Assembly: GCA_016719785.1 (NCBI GenBank) | Contig: JADJYJ010000031.1 | Span: 62,001-126,000, forward strand | Length of the DNA stretch: 64,000 nt | Direction: 5' to 3' | Source of the DNA: Candidatus Amarolinea dominans | GTDB lineage: Bacteria; Chloroflexota; Anaerolineae; SSC4; Amarolineaceae | In this document: positions 9,068 through 17,568 of the stretch, piece after piece | Numbering within the stretch: position 1 is the stretch's first letter | Layout: the number at the start of each line of letters is the position of its first letter | Notes under the pieces: model-generated | Database searches by the model: none | Seen by the model: the letters and a program-made list of their open reading frames with translations, nothing else | What the model was told of the DNA's origin: nothing | Position numbers and translations under genes: made by a program

Positions 9068-10198
9068 TTATATCGTTTTCATGTCCATGCAGTGAACCCC
9101 GCGCGCAGCCAGGTGCGCCAGGACGCGCTCGAAACAATCGGCGTCCGCGCCCACGAACTCCGGCGGGCAGATGCCGGTGCGGCGGAAAGTCCCGTCCAGG
9201 AGCAGGCGTGCCACGCCGGTGCAGGTGTAGCCGGTGGTGCGGGCCATCGAAGAGGTGCCGCTCACCGGATCGGTTTCATCGTACAGATGGTAGCTGTAGG
9301 CGCAGGGCTGATCGTTTTCACGGCCACGAATCTGCACCCGCATGATGGTGAACTCCGGCTCGCCGGGCGTCAAGCGCCACTGCTCGAACAGCAGCGCCGC
9401 GGTCACCGCCAGCGGCTGCACCTCCGCGCCGTTAATGCGCCGCGGCGTCGCATCGAAGAAACCGCTCGCCTGCAGCACGCGAATCAGCTCGATGTGGCCG
9501 GGATAGCGCAGCGTCCTCTCACGCATGTGGGGCACAGAAACGGTGCGCAGCAGCGTGCGCAGCCCGTCGGTGTTGAAGGCTTCGAGTTCGCCGACCGGCG
9601 CCAGCGTCACCAGTTCTGCATCGGAGAGCGCCGGTTTGACCACGATCTCGCCGTTGACCACCAGCCGCGCGGGCCGGGTGTACTCCTCGATCACATCAAT
9701 GGGCGAAAAGGGCGCTTTGTACTGCCAGGGATAAGGCCGCGCCTTGGGCAAACCACCCACCATGCACTCGAACGAATCCACCGCCATGCGGCCATAGTGA
9801 TAACCGAGGATGAGATTGCCCAGGCCCGGCGCCACGCCGCAATCAACCACCGCAGTGACCCCGGCCTGGCGCGCCAGTTCATCCAGGGCAAACGGGTCTT
9901 CAGGGAAAAATGAAATGTCCACGACGTTCTTGCCCGCGGCGATGACGGCCGCCAGCACTTGGAAGCCCATGAAGCCAGGCACTGCGCCGATGACCAGGTC
10001 CGCCGGCGCCACGGCCGCGGCGATGGCCGCCGGCTGCGTCAGGTCTGCCTGTTGAAAGGCCAGGCGATGGCGGCCGACCAGGGCCTCCCCGCGGCCGCGA
10101 TCCGCGTCCACCACCACGACCTCGTACTCGGTGCAAAGATCGGCCGCCATGGCCCCGCCCACCATGCCCGCGCCCAAAACAACCACTTTTTTCATCAT
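9068..10198 (-). CDS. saccharopine dehydrogenase-like oxidoreductase
   Basis: 376 residues beginning MMKK (ATG 10198, or 10195), with a GGGGG Shine-Dalgarno-like stretch 5-9 bases upstream. The N-terminus is a Rossmann fold with 'VLGAGMVGGAMAADL' (GxGxxG), then 'VVVVDADRGR' for the adenosine ribose, and 'VVDCGVAPGLGNL' typical of the saccharopine dehydrogenase/LYS9 superfamily. The C-terminal half matches the Sacchrp_dh_C alpha/beta domain. Family members include saccharopine, carboxynorspermidine and related C-N bond-forming NAD(P) dehydrogenases. The real substrate is not deducible. It lies 5 bp from the methyltransferase, so the two are probably co-transcribed. It diverges from the acyl-CoA ligase gene at 10429. 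Confidence 0.8.
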   Translation of the reverse strand: MMKKVVVLGAGMVGGAMAADLCTEYEVVVVDADRGRGEALVGRHRLAFQQADLTQPAAIAAAVAPADLVIGAVPGFMGFQVLAAVIAAGKNVVDISFFPEDPFALDELARQAGVTAVVDCGVAPGLGNLILGYHYGRMAVDSFECMVGGLPKARPYPWQYKAPFSPIDVIEEYTRPARLVVNGEIVVKPALSDAELVTLAPVGELEAFNTDGLRTLLRTVSVPHMRERTLRYPGHIELIRVLQASGFFDATPRRINGAEVQPLAVTAALLFEQWRLTPGEPEFTIMRVQIRGRENDQPCAYSYHLYDETDPVSGTSSMARTTGYTCTGVARLLLDGTFRRTGICPPEFVGADADCFERVLAHLAARGVHCMDMKTI

Positions 10199-10296
10199 TC
10201 ATGCCCCCACATGGTGAGTCATTTTACCACACCACAGAGGGGACTTCCAAGCGGTTGAGGGGCGCGCCAGCATTACGCCCATCACTACTGGCAATC

Positions 10297-10325
10297 TTGC
10301 CGACAGGCAGCCATCACAGTATACT
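10297..10325 (+). promoter_or_regulatory. sigma70-type promoter of the acyl-ligase operon
   Basis: TTGCCG (10297-10302), exactly 17 bp, TATACT (10320-10325). The predicted start of transcription (about 10332) puts the decamer array at 10351-10410 in the 5' untranslated region. Confidence 0.55.
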
Positions 10326-10350
10326 CTGGGTAGTCCCCAAAATGCAGATC

Positions 10351-10410
10351 TACATTTTCTTACGTTTTCTTACGTTTTCTTACATTGTCTTACTTTGTCT
10401 TACTTTTTCT
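10351..10410 (+). repeat. six tandem decamers in a 5' leader
   Basis: Six head-to-tail 10-bp units of consensus TACNTTKTCT end exactly at 10410. They are followed at once by the ribosome-binding site AAGGAGGGG (10413-10421) of the acyl-CoA ligase gene. The units keep register without any indel. Confidence 0.85.
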
Positions 10411-10428
10411 CGAAGGAGGGGCCGTTCC

Positions 10429-11955
10429 ATGCATACGCTCAATGCCGCCATGTTCCTGGAGGACGCCGCACAGCGGGCCGGTGACAAACCGTTTCTGTTG
10501 ACCGGACAGCAGCCCGTGACCTTTGGCCAGGTCGAAGAAAACGCGCGCCGCGCGGCTCGCATGTTCACCGACCTGGGCATTCAACCCGGCGAACGCATCG
10601 CGTTCCTGCTGGGCAATTCACCCACGTTCATGGCCTGTTACTTCGGCGCGCTCAAGATGGGGGCCGTACCAGTACCCCTCAACCCGCAGTCTCCCGGCCC
10701 AGAAGTGGCCTACTATCTGACCGATTCCCATGCCGGCGCGTTCGTGGCCGCCGAGCCTTTCCTGGAAGCGGCCCAGGCCGGTTTTCAGGCGGCCGGCACC
10801 TGCCAGCACTTCCTGTTCGACAATCTGCCCGGCAGCACGGCCTGCCCGCCCGCGGCCCAACGCCTGGCGCCGCTGCTGAGCGCCGCCAGCAGCGACTTCA
10901 CGACCGCGGTCACCCAACCGCAGGACGTAGCCGTCGTGCTTTACACCTCCGGCACCACCGGGCGCCCCAAAGGCGCGATGCTCAGCCATGCCAACCTGCA
11001 CTTCTTCACCGAACTGCTCGCGCGCGATCAGTGGGAGCTTGGCCCCAGCGACGTCATCCTGATGACCGCGTCGGCCTCGCACATCTTCGGCCAGACCATC
11101 CTGCTTGTGGCCTGCGCCACCACCGCCGCGCTGAGCCTGGTCGGCCGCATTGACATCGCCACCCTGGCCGCCAACATCCAGCGCGACCGCGTGACCTACT
11201 TCGCGGGTGTGCCCATGCTGGCCAACCTGCTGCTCCACTCTCCGCAAGTGGCCGCCTTCGATCTCAGCTCCCTGCGCAAGGTGATGTTCGGCGGCGCCAC
11301 CATTTCTTCCGAAGTCATGGCGCAGTTCAAGGCTCGCTTCCAGGTTGAAGTCATCACCGGTTACGGCATGACCGAGGCGGTGCCCCTGACCTTTGCCAAC
11401 GCGGCCCTGATGCGCAGCGCGCCGCCCGGCTCGGTGGGCAAGCCGGTGTGGGGCACCTCCCTGCGCATCGTGGATGAGACGGACGCCGACATGCCGCCGG
11501 GCAGCGCTGGTGAAATTATCGTGCGCGGGCCGCAGGTTTTCAGTGGCTATCAGAATCGGCCAGAAGCCAACGCCGAAGCCCTGCGCGGCGATTGGTTCCA
11601 CACCGGGGACGCCGGCTACCTGGACGCCAACGGCTATCTGTTCATCGTGGACCGCCTGCGCGAGATGGTCAAGGTCAGCGGCTATTCGGTCTTCCCGGCC
11701 GAAGTTGAACGGGTGCTGCAGGCCCATCCGGCCGTAGCCGAAGTCGCCGTCATCGGCCTGCAGCGCAAAAACCTGGATGAGCGTCTGAAAGCCTTCATCG
11801 TACTCAAGCCCGGCGCCGAGGCCAGCGTGCGCGAGCTGATCGCCTACTGCGAATCACAGTTGGCCGAGTACAAATGCCCGCGTCTGATCGAATTCCTCGC
11901 CAGCCTGCCGAAAAGCCCCACCGGCAAAATTGACAAGAAAAGTCTGGCCGAGTGA
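10429..11955 (+). CDS. AMP-dependent acyl-CoA synthetase/ligase
   Basis: 508 residues from ATG 10429, selected because AAGGAGGGG lies 7 bases upstream; the upstream extension of the frame is untranslated leader. ANL-superfamily adenylating enzyme: P-loop A3 motif 'VVLYTSGTTGRPKGAMLSH', A5 'GYGMTEAVPLTF', A7 'WFHTGDAGYLDANGYLFIVD', A8 'RLREMVKVSGYSVFPAEVER', and the A10 lysine in 'PKSPTGKIDKKSL'. It activates a carboxylic acid, most likely a fatty acid, to an acyl-AMP and then a CoA thioester. It shares one base (TGATG) with the FAAL fusion gene, so the two are translationally coupled and probably act in one lipid pathway. Confidence 0.88.
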   Translation: MHTLNAAMFLEDAAQRAGDKPFLLTGQQPVTFGQVEENARRAARMFTDLGIQPGERIAFLLGNSPTFMACYFGALKMGAVPVPLNPQSPGPEVAYYLTDSHAGAFVAAEPFLEAAQAGFQAAGTCQHFLFDNLPGSTACPPAAQRLAPLLSAASSDFTTAVTQPQDVAVVLYTSGTTGRPKGAMLSHANLHFFTELLARDQWELGPSDVILMTASASHIFGQTILLVACATTAALSLVGRIDIATLAANIQRDRVTYFAGVPMLANLLLHSPQVAAFDLSSLRKVMFGGATISSEVMAQFKARFQVEVITGYGMTEAVPLTFANAALMRSAPPGSVGKPVWGTSLRIVDETDADMPPGSAGEIIVRGPQVFSGYQNRPEANAEALRGDWFHTGDAGYLDANGYLFIVDRLREMVKVSGYSVFPAEVERVLQAHPAVAEVAVIGLQRKNLDERLKAFIVLKPGAEASVRELIAYCESQLAEYKCPRLIEFLASLPKSPTGKIDKKSLAE

Positions 11956-14900
11956 TGACAGCGCCTGAGGCCGACACCCTGGTTGATGTGCTGCGCTGGC
12001 GCGCCAGTCAGCAGTCGGACCGCCCCGCCTACATCTACCTGACCGATGGCGAGACAGAGGAACAGCGCCTGACCTACGGTCAACTGGACCAGCAGGCACG
12101 TCAGATTGCCGCGGCGCTGCAGCGCGTGGCCAAACCAGGCGACCGCGTGCTCGTCCCCTTCCCGTCGGACCTGGCGTTCATGGCGGCCTTCTTGGGCTGC
12201 CTGTACGCGGGCATGATCGCCGTGCCCGCGCACCCGCCGGCCCTGCAGCGCGCGGGACGGCCGGCCACGCGCCTGTCATGGATCGTGCAGGACGCGGGCG
12301 CGACCGTGGCCCTGGCCGCGCCCGAGGTCATCGCCACTCTCGATCGCCGCATCGGCCAGACGCCCGGCCTGGCCGCGCTGCACTGGCTGGACCTCCAGCA
12401 GGCGTTGGCCGAACCAGGGCCGCCCTGGCAGCCGCGCCCGCTCACCCCGCAGACGATCGCTTTCTTGCAGTACACCTCCGGCTCCACCACCGACCCCAAA
12501 GGCGTGATGATCCCGCACAGCAGCATCCTGGCGAATGCCCGCTGCCTGCAAAGCGTCTGGGAGCAGGATGAAACGACGGTCGTCGTCAACTGGATGCCGC
12601 TGCAGCACGACGGCGGCCTGATCGGCATGGCCCTGCAAGCGATCTTCATCGGCGCGCCCTGCGTCCTGCTTTCGCCCACCGATTTTCTGCAAAATCCGGT
12701 GCGCTGGCTGCAGGCCATCAGCCGCTTCCGCGGGCACACTAGCGCCGCGCCCAACTTCGCCTACGACCTGTGCGCACAAAAGATCACGCCCGCGCAAAAG
12801 GCCGGCCTCGATCTCAGCAGTTGGCAGGTGGCGGTCAACAGCGCAGAACCGGTGCGCGCCGAAACGTTGGCCCGCTTCGACGCCGCGTTCGAGCCGTGCG
12901 GCTTTCGGCCGCAGAACTTCTATCACGCCTACGGGCTGGCCGAAGCGACCCTGTTCGTGGCGGGCAGCCGCAAAGCGACGGCGCCGTCCATCTTCACCTT
13001 CGACCCGCGCGGCCTGGAGCAGCAGCAGGTGCGCCCGGCCACGGGCGTGGATGGCTACGCCCTGGTGGGCTGTGGACGTCCGCTGAGTGCCCCTGACGTG
13101 GAACTGGTCATCGCCCAGCCTGAACAGCGCATCCTCTGCGGCCCCGACACGATCGGCGAAATCTGGTTCCGCAGCCCCAGCGTGGCCGCAGGCTACTGGA
13201 ATCGCCCGGACGAGACGCAGCACACCTTTGGCGCCACCCTGGCCGACAGCGGCGCCGGCCCCTTCCTGCGCACGGGCGACCTGGGCTTCTGGCATGCAGG
13301 TGAGCTGATGATCCTGGGACGCATCAAAGACCTCATCATCGTCCAGGGGCGCAACTTCTACCCGCAGGACATCGAGCTGACCGTCGCGGCCAGTCACGCG
13401 GCCCTGCAAACCGATAGCTGTGCGGCCTTTGGCGTCACCGTCGCCGGCCAGGAGCGCCTGGTGATCGTGCAAGAGCTGCGTCGCGAGTTCCGCAAGCGCC
13501 AGGATCAGGCCGATGAAATCGTGCGCGCCATTCGCCTGGCCGTGGCGCGGCAGCACGGCATCCTGGCCTACAGTATCGCCCTGATCGCCCCGCTCAGCCT
13601 GCCCAAGACGAGCAGTGGCAAGGTGCAGCACCAGACCACCCGCCGCCTGTACCTCGACGGCGCGCTGGAGACCGTGGCCGCATGGACCGCGCCGCCGCCC
13701 ACGGCCGCGGCCGCGGATCTGTCACGCGCAGCGGTGGAGCTGACGCTGCAGGAGCTTTTCCAGGCCGTCCTGGGCGCGGCCGTGCCCGATCGCAACACCA
13801 GTTTCTTCGACCTGGGCGGCGATTCCCTGGCCCTGGTGGAGCTGCACGTGCTGATCGAGGAACATCTGCAACGCACCGTGCCTGCGCAGACGCTCCTGCA
13901 GGCGCCCAGCGTGGCCGGCATGGCCCAGGCGCTGGTGAGCGCAGAGCCTGGCGAGCCGCCCGCGGCTAAGCCAGTTTTGGAGAAAACCGCCCTTTCTACG
14001 CCGCCGCGGCCGCGCGTGCATACCATCCTGGCCCGGCCTGATCTGTCCACCCGCCAGAAGATCAGCGCGCTGGCGCAGGCGCTCATGCGCGGCGGACCGC
14101 AGGCCGTGGGCAGCCGGCTGCCCTACGCGACCGGCGCCCGGCTTCTGGCCTGGTTGAGCGGCCAGACCTGGCTGCAGCAGCGCGCGTTCCAGCCGCAGGT
14201 GGCCCTGCTGCGCCGCTGCCTGGCGCTGCTCGATCAGCCGGTCGCGGCGAAGGCGGTGATCCGCTTGAGCCTTTGCTCCAACCTGTGGCATGCCTGGCGC
14301 CTGGCCGCGCTGGCCCAGGCCACGCCGGCGGTCTTCGACGCGTACGTGCAGGTGCAGGGCCTGGAGATTTTGGCCGCGGCCCAAGCGCAGGGCCGCGGCG
14401 TCATCATCCTCAATCGCCATGCCGCCCTCAGCACACTCTCCCTGTTGATCCTGGCCCGCCAGGGTGTGGACGACTTGATGATCGTGGGCCGCGGAGGCGC
14501 CAAGCTCGATCTGCTCGGCCTGCACCGCTACAAAGGCCGTTTCCTGGTGGATGATGAGAGCCAGCGGGTGGATGAAAAGGTGGGGTTGGCCGCGCAGATG
14601 GTGGTGGGCCTGCAAACCCTGAACCGCGGCGGCGTGCTGAGCATCGCGGCGGATGGCTACCAGGTCAGTCAGGCGCTCACGCTGCCCTTCTACGGTCGCC
14701 AACGGCCGTTTGGCGTCGGTTTTGCCGAGCTGGCCGTGCGCAGCGGCGCGGCCGTGATTCCTGTCTTCGTGACGCTGAGCCTGTCCGGTCACGTGCAGAT
14801 GCAGTGTACCGAGCCGCTGACGCCGCAGGGGCAGATGGCAGACGAACGGGTGCGCAGCCTGGTGCAGCAGTACGCGGCGCAGTACGCCGCCGCCTGGCCG

Positions 14901-15110
14901 CATGACCTGGGCAACTTCTACTGGGGACACTTGAGCAAGTACCTGGCGCTGCCGGAAATCGCGCTACTGCCCGCTCAAATTGCCTCGATGCAGGATCAAG
15001 CAGATGTCATTGCTCGTCGTCTATGCAGCAGTTCCAAATGTAGCCATCCATGTGACTGGCCAGCGCCAGGCCGTCCTGGTGGGCGCGACGCGTCCCGTAG
15101 GGACACCTGA
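11955..15110 (+). CDS. fatty acyl-AMP ligase / acyl carrier protein / LPLAT-type acyltransferase fusion
   Basis: 1051 residues from ATG 11955 (TGATG overlap with the ligase). Residues ~1-580 are a fatty acyl-AMP ligase: 'LQYTSGSTTDPKGVMIPHS', 'NWMPLQHDGGLIGM' and 'YHAYGLAEATLFV' are FAAL signatures. Residues ~590-665 are an acyl carrier domain with 'DLGGDSL'; the phosphopantetheine serine is about residue 624. Residues ~730-1000 resemble the LpxL/HtrB-like lysophospholipid acyltransferase fold: 'GVIILNRHAALS' (His ~822), 'LPFYGRQRPFGVGFAELAVR', 'VIPVFVTLS'. The usual HX4(D/E) motif reads H-A-A-L-S-T, so the acidic partner is missing or displaced. The implied path is fatty acid to acyl-AMP to acyl-ACP to an unknown acceptor. 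The last 28 residues are encoded by the inserted element at 15026; the ancestral protein ended '...IARRL'. Confidence 0.85.
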   Translation: MTAPEADTLVDVLRWRASQQSDRPAYIYLTDGETEEQRLTYGQLDQQARQIAAALQRVAKPGDRVLVPFPSDLAFMAAFLGCLYAGMIAVPAHPPALQRAGRPATRLSWIVQDAGATVALAAPEVIATLDRRIGQTPGLAALHWLDLQQALAEPGPPWQPRPLTPQTIAFLQYTSGSTTDPKGVMIPHSSILANARCLQSVWEQDETTVVVNWMPLQHDGGLIGMALQAIFIGAPCVLLSPTDFLQNPVRWLQAISRFRGHTSAAPNFAYDLCAQKITPAQKAGLDLSSWQVAVNSAEPVRAETLARFDAAFEPCGFRPQNFYHAYGLAEATLFVAGSRKATAPSIFTFDPRGLEQQQVRPATGVDGYALVGCGRPLSAPDVELVIAQPEQRILCGPDTIGEIWFRSPSVAAGYWNRPDETQHTFGATLADSGAGPFLRTGDLGFWHAGELMILGRIKDLIIVQGRNFYPQDIELTVAASHAALQTDSCAAFGVTVAGQERLVIVQELRREFRKRQDQADEIVRAIRLAVARQHGILAYSIALIAPLSLPKTSSGKVQHQTTRRLYLDGALETVAAWTAPPPTAAAADLSRAAVELTLQELFQAVLGAAVPDRNTSFFDLGGDSLALVELHVLIEEHLQRTVPAQTLLQAPSVAGMAQALVSAEPGEPPAAKPVLEKTALSTPPRPRVHTILARPDLSTRQKISALAQALMRGGPQAVGSRLPYATGARLLAWLSGQTWLQQRAFQPQVALLRRCLALLDQPVAAKAVIRLSLCSNLWHAWRLAALAQATPAVFDAYVQVQGLEILAAAQAQGRGVIILNRHAALSTLSLLILARQGVDDLMIVGRGGAKLDLLGLHRYKGRFLVDDESQRVDEKVGLAAQMVVGLQTLNRGGVLSIAADGYQVSQALTLPFYGRQRPFGVGFAELAVRSGAAVIPVFVTLSLSGHVQMQCTEPLTPQGQMADERVRSLVQQYAAQYAAAWPHDLGNFYWGHLSKYLALPEIALLPAQIASMQDQADVIARRLCSSSKCSHPCDWPAPGRPGGRDASRRDT

Positions 15111-15518
15111 CCTTAGCCATCATCGCACGAGCCGTATCCGTCCCGTAGGGACGGTTGAATCCATCCCCCGCGGTCGTGGTATGGCGACGGATTGCGCTCG
15201 GGGCGGCCTCATTCAATCGTCCCTACGGGACGACGGGTGTGGGGGGCATCGCTAAGGTCAGGGCGTCCCTACGGGACGACGGGTGTGGGGGGCATCGCTA
15301 AGGTCAGGGCGTCCCTACGGGACGACGGGTGTGGGGGGGGGCATCGCTCGCTCAAGTCAAGGCGCCCCTACGGGGCGCCGCATTTCCAAATGTAGCTTTC
15401 CAACGCCCACAATCCCTCTTGCTGCCCACCTATCTCGGGGATCTTGGGCCAAAACCGCCCAAACGAGGAGCGCAGGCCCATTTACGGGCAGCCATTCCGT
15501 TCACATTTGGAATTCCTG
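15026..15518. mobile_element. MITE-like element, copy 1 (493 bp, 18-bp terminal inverted repeats, 9-bp target duplication)
   Basis: The left end is CAGCAGTTCCAAATGTAG (15026-15043). The right end, ending at 15518, is an imperfect inverted copy (CACATTTGGAATTCCTG, three mismatches). It is flanked by the direct repeat TCGTCTATG at 15017-15025 and 15519-15527. Removing the element and one flank rejoins two convergent genes whose stop codons overlap: plus-strand TGA (15526-15528) and minus-strand TAG (15523-15525). The interior has no convincing gene; it carries palindromic GTCCCTACGGGAC motifs, 46-bp tandem repeats and a third, internal copy of the end (TTCCAAATGTAGC at 15384-15396). It has no transposase, so it would need to be mobilised in trans. 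Confidence 0.72.
15218..15355. repeat. 46-bp tandem repeat with GTCCCTACGGGAC palindrome
   Basis: Two complete 46-bp units (15218-15263, 15264-15309) and a diverged third. Each contains the hairpin-forming GTCCC-TAC-GGGAC and a G-rich stretch. The same palindrome occurs in the other orientation at about 15092 and 15143, within the same inserted element. Confidence 0.85.
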
Positions 15519-15522
15519 TCGT

Positions 15523-16392
15523 CTATGACTTCAGGATGGCGGCGATCTCATGAGTACGGCCGGCAATAGCGGCGGCGGTCTGACGGCGCAGATCGAGGCC
15601 CACAGCAGCCGGCGCGCCGATCAACGCGCCTTCGACCTCGGCCAGCGCGGCGTAGATCAAGCGCAGCAGGCGCCGGGCTTCCGTGAGTTCGTGGCCGAGC
15701 GCCAGCAGCGTCTTGTCCACCTGGATGGTGTGCTGGCGCAGATGCGCGTCGAAGCGATGCAGGCGAAAGCGCAGCGGCATGTCGTACCCTTCCCAGTAGC
15801 GCGCGGGCCAGGCCAATTCATCTTCTGTCACGTCGGCCAATTCGGCCAGGACGCGATCGTGCCAAGCGGCGTCGAAAGCCAAAAGATCCGTAAACTCGCC
15901 TTCGAGCTGCGCGTTCAGCGCCTCGAAGCTGACGCCAGCCGTGGACTGCCAAAGCTCATCGGTCATGTCCGGCGGCTCTGCGACGCCGCCGCGCCGGCTG
16001 TCCAGCGCGCCGCGCACCACCGCGTAGAAACCGATCGTGGCCTTGGTCATGTGGGCCAGGGTTTGCTGCACGGACCATTCGCCCGCTGCAGGCGCCTGGG
16101 CGGCCAGGGCCGGCGACACACCCAGCAGCGCGGCCTGCAGATCACGATGCGCCAGGTGGTAGAGCGCCAGGATGCGCTGACCGGCCGTCGGCGCGCAGCC
16201 GGCGGCGACGCGGGCCGTCAACAGGCGCACTTCCAGCTCTCGCAGTTCCTCGTAGGTGCGAAAGAAGGCAAAGCGCACACCTTCCTCGTCGTATGCACCC
16301 CACACCCAGGGACGTTCCAGGTCGGCGGCCGCAGCGCCCTGGGTAACGCGTGCAAACTCCTCCACAGCCTGGACAATGTTGATCTCTCCCAT
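15523..16392 (-). CDS. DinB-superfamily protein
   Basis: 289 residues, ATG 16392 preceded by AAGGAGA. The middle ('AAGEWSVQQTLAHMTKATIGFYAVV') and C-terminal half ('LRFRLHRFDAHLRQHTIQVDKTL') have the four-helix DinB/YfiT-like pattern with regularly placed histidines that normally bind a metal. Members include thiol-dependent transferases and damage-inducible proteins of unknown role. The N-terminal ~55 residues are an extra alpha/beta segment ('WVWGAYDEEGVRFAFFRTY'). Its TAG stop lies inside the duplicated target site of the adjacent inserted element, which has left the coding sequence intact. The enzymatic role is unknown. Confidence 0.7.
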   Translation of the reverse strand: MGEINIVQAVEEFARVTQGAAAADLERPWVWGAYDEEGVRFAFFRTYEELRELEVRLLTARVAAGCAPTAGQRILALYHLAHRDLQAALLGVSPALAAQAPAAGEWSVQQTLAHMTKATIGFYAVVRGALDSRRGGVAEPPDMTDELWQSTAGVSFEALNAQLEGEFTDLLAFDAAWHDRVLAELADVTEDELAWPARYWEGYDMPLRFRLHRFDAHLRQHTIQVDKTLLALGHELTEARRLLRLIYAALAEVEGALIGAPAAVGLDLRRQTAAAIAGRTHEIAAILKS

Positions 16393-16411
16393 GTTGATTC
16401 TCCTTGATTCG

Positions 16412-17545
16412 TTAGCCCGGCGGCGTACAGACCGTGACCGCCGTGACGCGGTCGCCGCGCAGTTCCATCACATTGACTCCCTGCGCCACGCTGGTGCGGG
16501 GCGGCACCTCGGCCGCGTCGAAGCGGATCAGCTTGGCAAACGCGCTGATGCACAACATCTCATCCGCGGCGCGGACCGGCAGCGCGGCCACCAGGGATTC
16601 GGTCTTGATGGCGATCTTGCCTTGCCCGCCTGCGGATTTGCTGGCGGCAAAACTCTCCATCGGCCGGAACACCCCCTGTCCATCCGCGCTCACCAGGAGC
16701 ACGCTGCCGTCAGCGGGCAGCGGCGCCATGCCCACCAGGCGCTCCTGCGGCGTCAGCCTGATGCCGCGGGTGCCTCGGTGCGACACCAGTTTCTCCTCGA
16801 AACGGATGCCCAGGCCGGTGTTGCTCGCCAGGAAAAGATCGCCATCGCCGCGGCTCAGACACATCACCGTCGGCGGGCCGCCATCCTTGGGCTCATACAG
16901 AATGGTGCCATCGGCCAGATTGGGGCCGACGAAGTTGCGGCGCATGCGGCGCACAGCGCCTGTGGCCGTGCCCAGCAGCACCCAGGGGCGATCGTTTTCA
17001 TTGGCATCGTTGACGGCCAGCACTGCGCTGATCTTCTCGCCCTCAGTCAGGCGCAGGCGTTCGGCCAGGCCATCGCCCCGGTCACGCACCTCGCCCAGGT
17101 GCAGGCTGCTCACCGGTACGCGGTACGCGCGGCAGCGACTGGTGACCACCAGCAGCGTCTCGCTTTCCAACGCAATCAGGAGAAAGGCGGGCGCGTCATC
17201 GTCCTTCAGCTTGATGTCGTAAACGCCCATACCGCCCCGGCGCTGTTTGCCATACGCGTTGAGCGGCGTGCGCTTGACCATGCCCTGGCCGCTGATGCTG
17301 ATGAGCATCGTAGCGGGCGAATACTGGATGGCCGGCAGATTGAGCGGCTCCGGCTCGGCCGCGGACGGCCGGGGAGCGCTGACCCGCGGCGCGGCCGCTC
17401 GTTCCACGCGGCGCACGCCCCTGGTCTGTTCCAACTCCGTGCGCAGGCTGCGATTTTCGGCCTGCAACATCTCGATGTACGCGCGCATGGCCGGGGCAAG
17501 CGTATTCAGGTCGGGAATAGGGGTGCTGTGAATGTCGTCAGGCAT
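16412..17545 (-). CDS. stand-alone GyrA/ParC C-terminal beta-propeller protein
   Basis: 377 residues from ATG 17545 with GGAGAG upstream. Residues ~20-40 are a short coiled-coil-like helix ('MRAYIEMLQAENRSLRTELE'). The rest is a series of gyrase A C-terminal repeats: 'GQGMVKRTPLNAY', a GyrA-box-like 'QRRGGMGV' (canonical QRRGGKG), and blade strands such as 'FLLIALESETLLVVTSRCRAYRVPV', 'VLLGTATGAVRRM', 'LFLASNTGLGIRFEE' and 'RLVGMAPL'. The breakage-reunion domain and catalytic tyrosine are absent, so this is not a topoisomerase. By analogy with gyrase it may wrap DNA. It lies between the DinB-like gene (19 bp away) and a DUF3048 gene. Confidence 0.78.
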   Translation of the reverse strand: MPDDIHSTPIPDLNTLAPAMRAYIEMLQAENRSLRTELEQTRGVRRVERAAAPRVSAPRPSAAEPEPLNLPAIQYSPATMLISISGQGMVKRTPLNAYGKQRRGGMGVYDIKLKDDDAPAFLLIALESETLLVVTSRCRAYRVPVSSLHLGEVRDRGDGLAERLRLTEGEKISAVLAVNDANENDRPWVLLGTATGAVRRMRRNFVGPNLADGTILYEPKDGGPPTVMCLSRGDGDLFLASNTGLGIRFEEKLVSHRGTRGIRLTPQERLVGMAPLPADGSVLLVSADGQGVFRPMESFAASKSAGGQGKIAIKTESLVAALPVRAADEMLCISAFAKLIRFDAAEVPPRTSVAQGVNVMELRGDRVTAVTVCTPPG

Positions 17546-17568
17546 GGACTCTCCGTAGGCTGGCAGTT

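Noticed and set aside
10201..10428. N-terminal extension of the acyl-CoA ligase
   Set aside because: It would translate the promoter and decamer array; the strong Shine-Dalgarno is at 10413-10421.
15218..15355. Possible CRISPR array
   Set aside because: The 46-bp units are contiguous tandem repeats without variable spacers and there are no cas genes.
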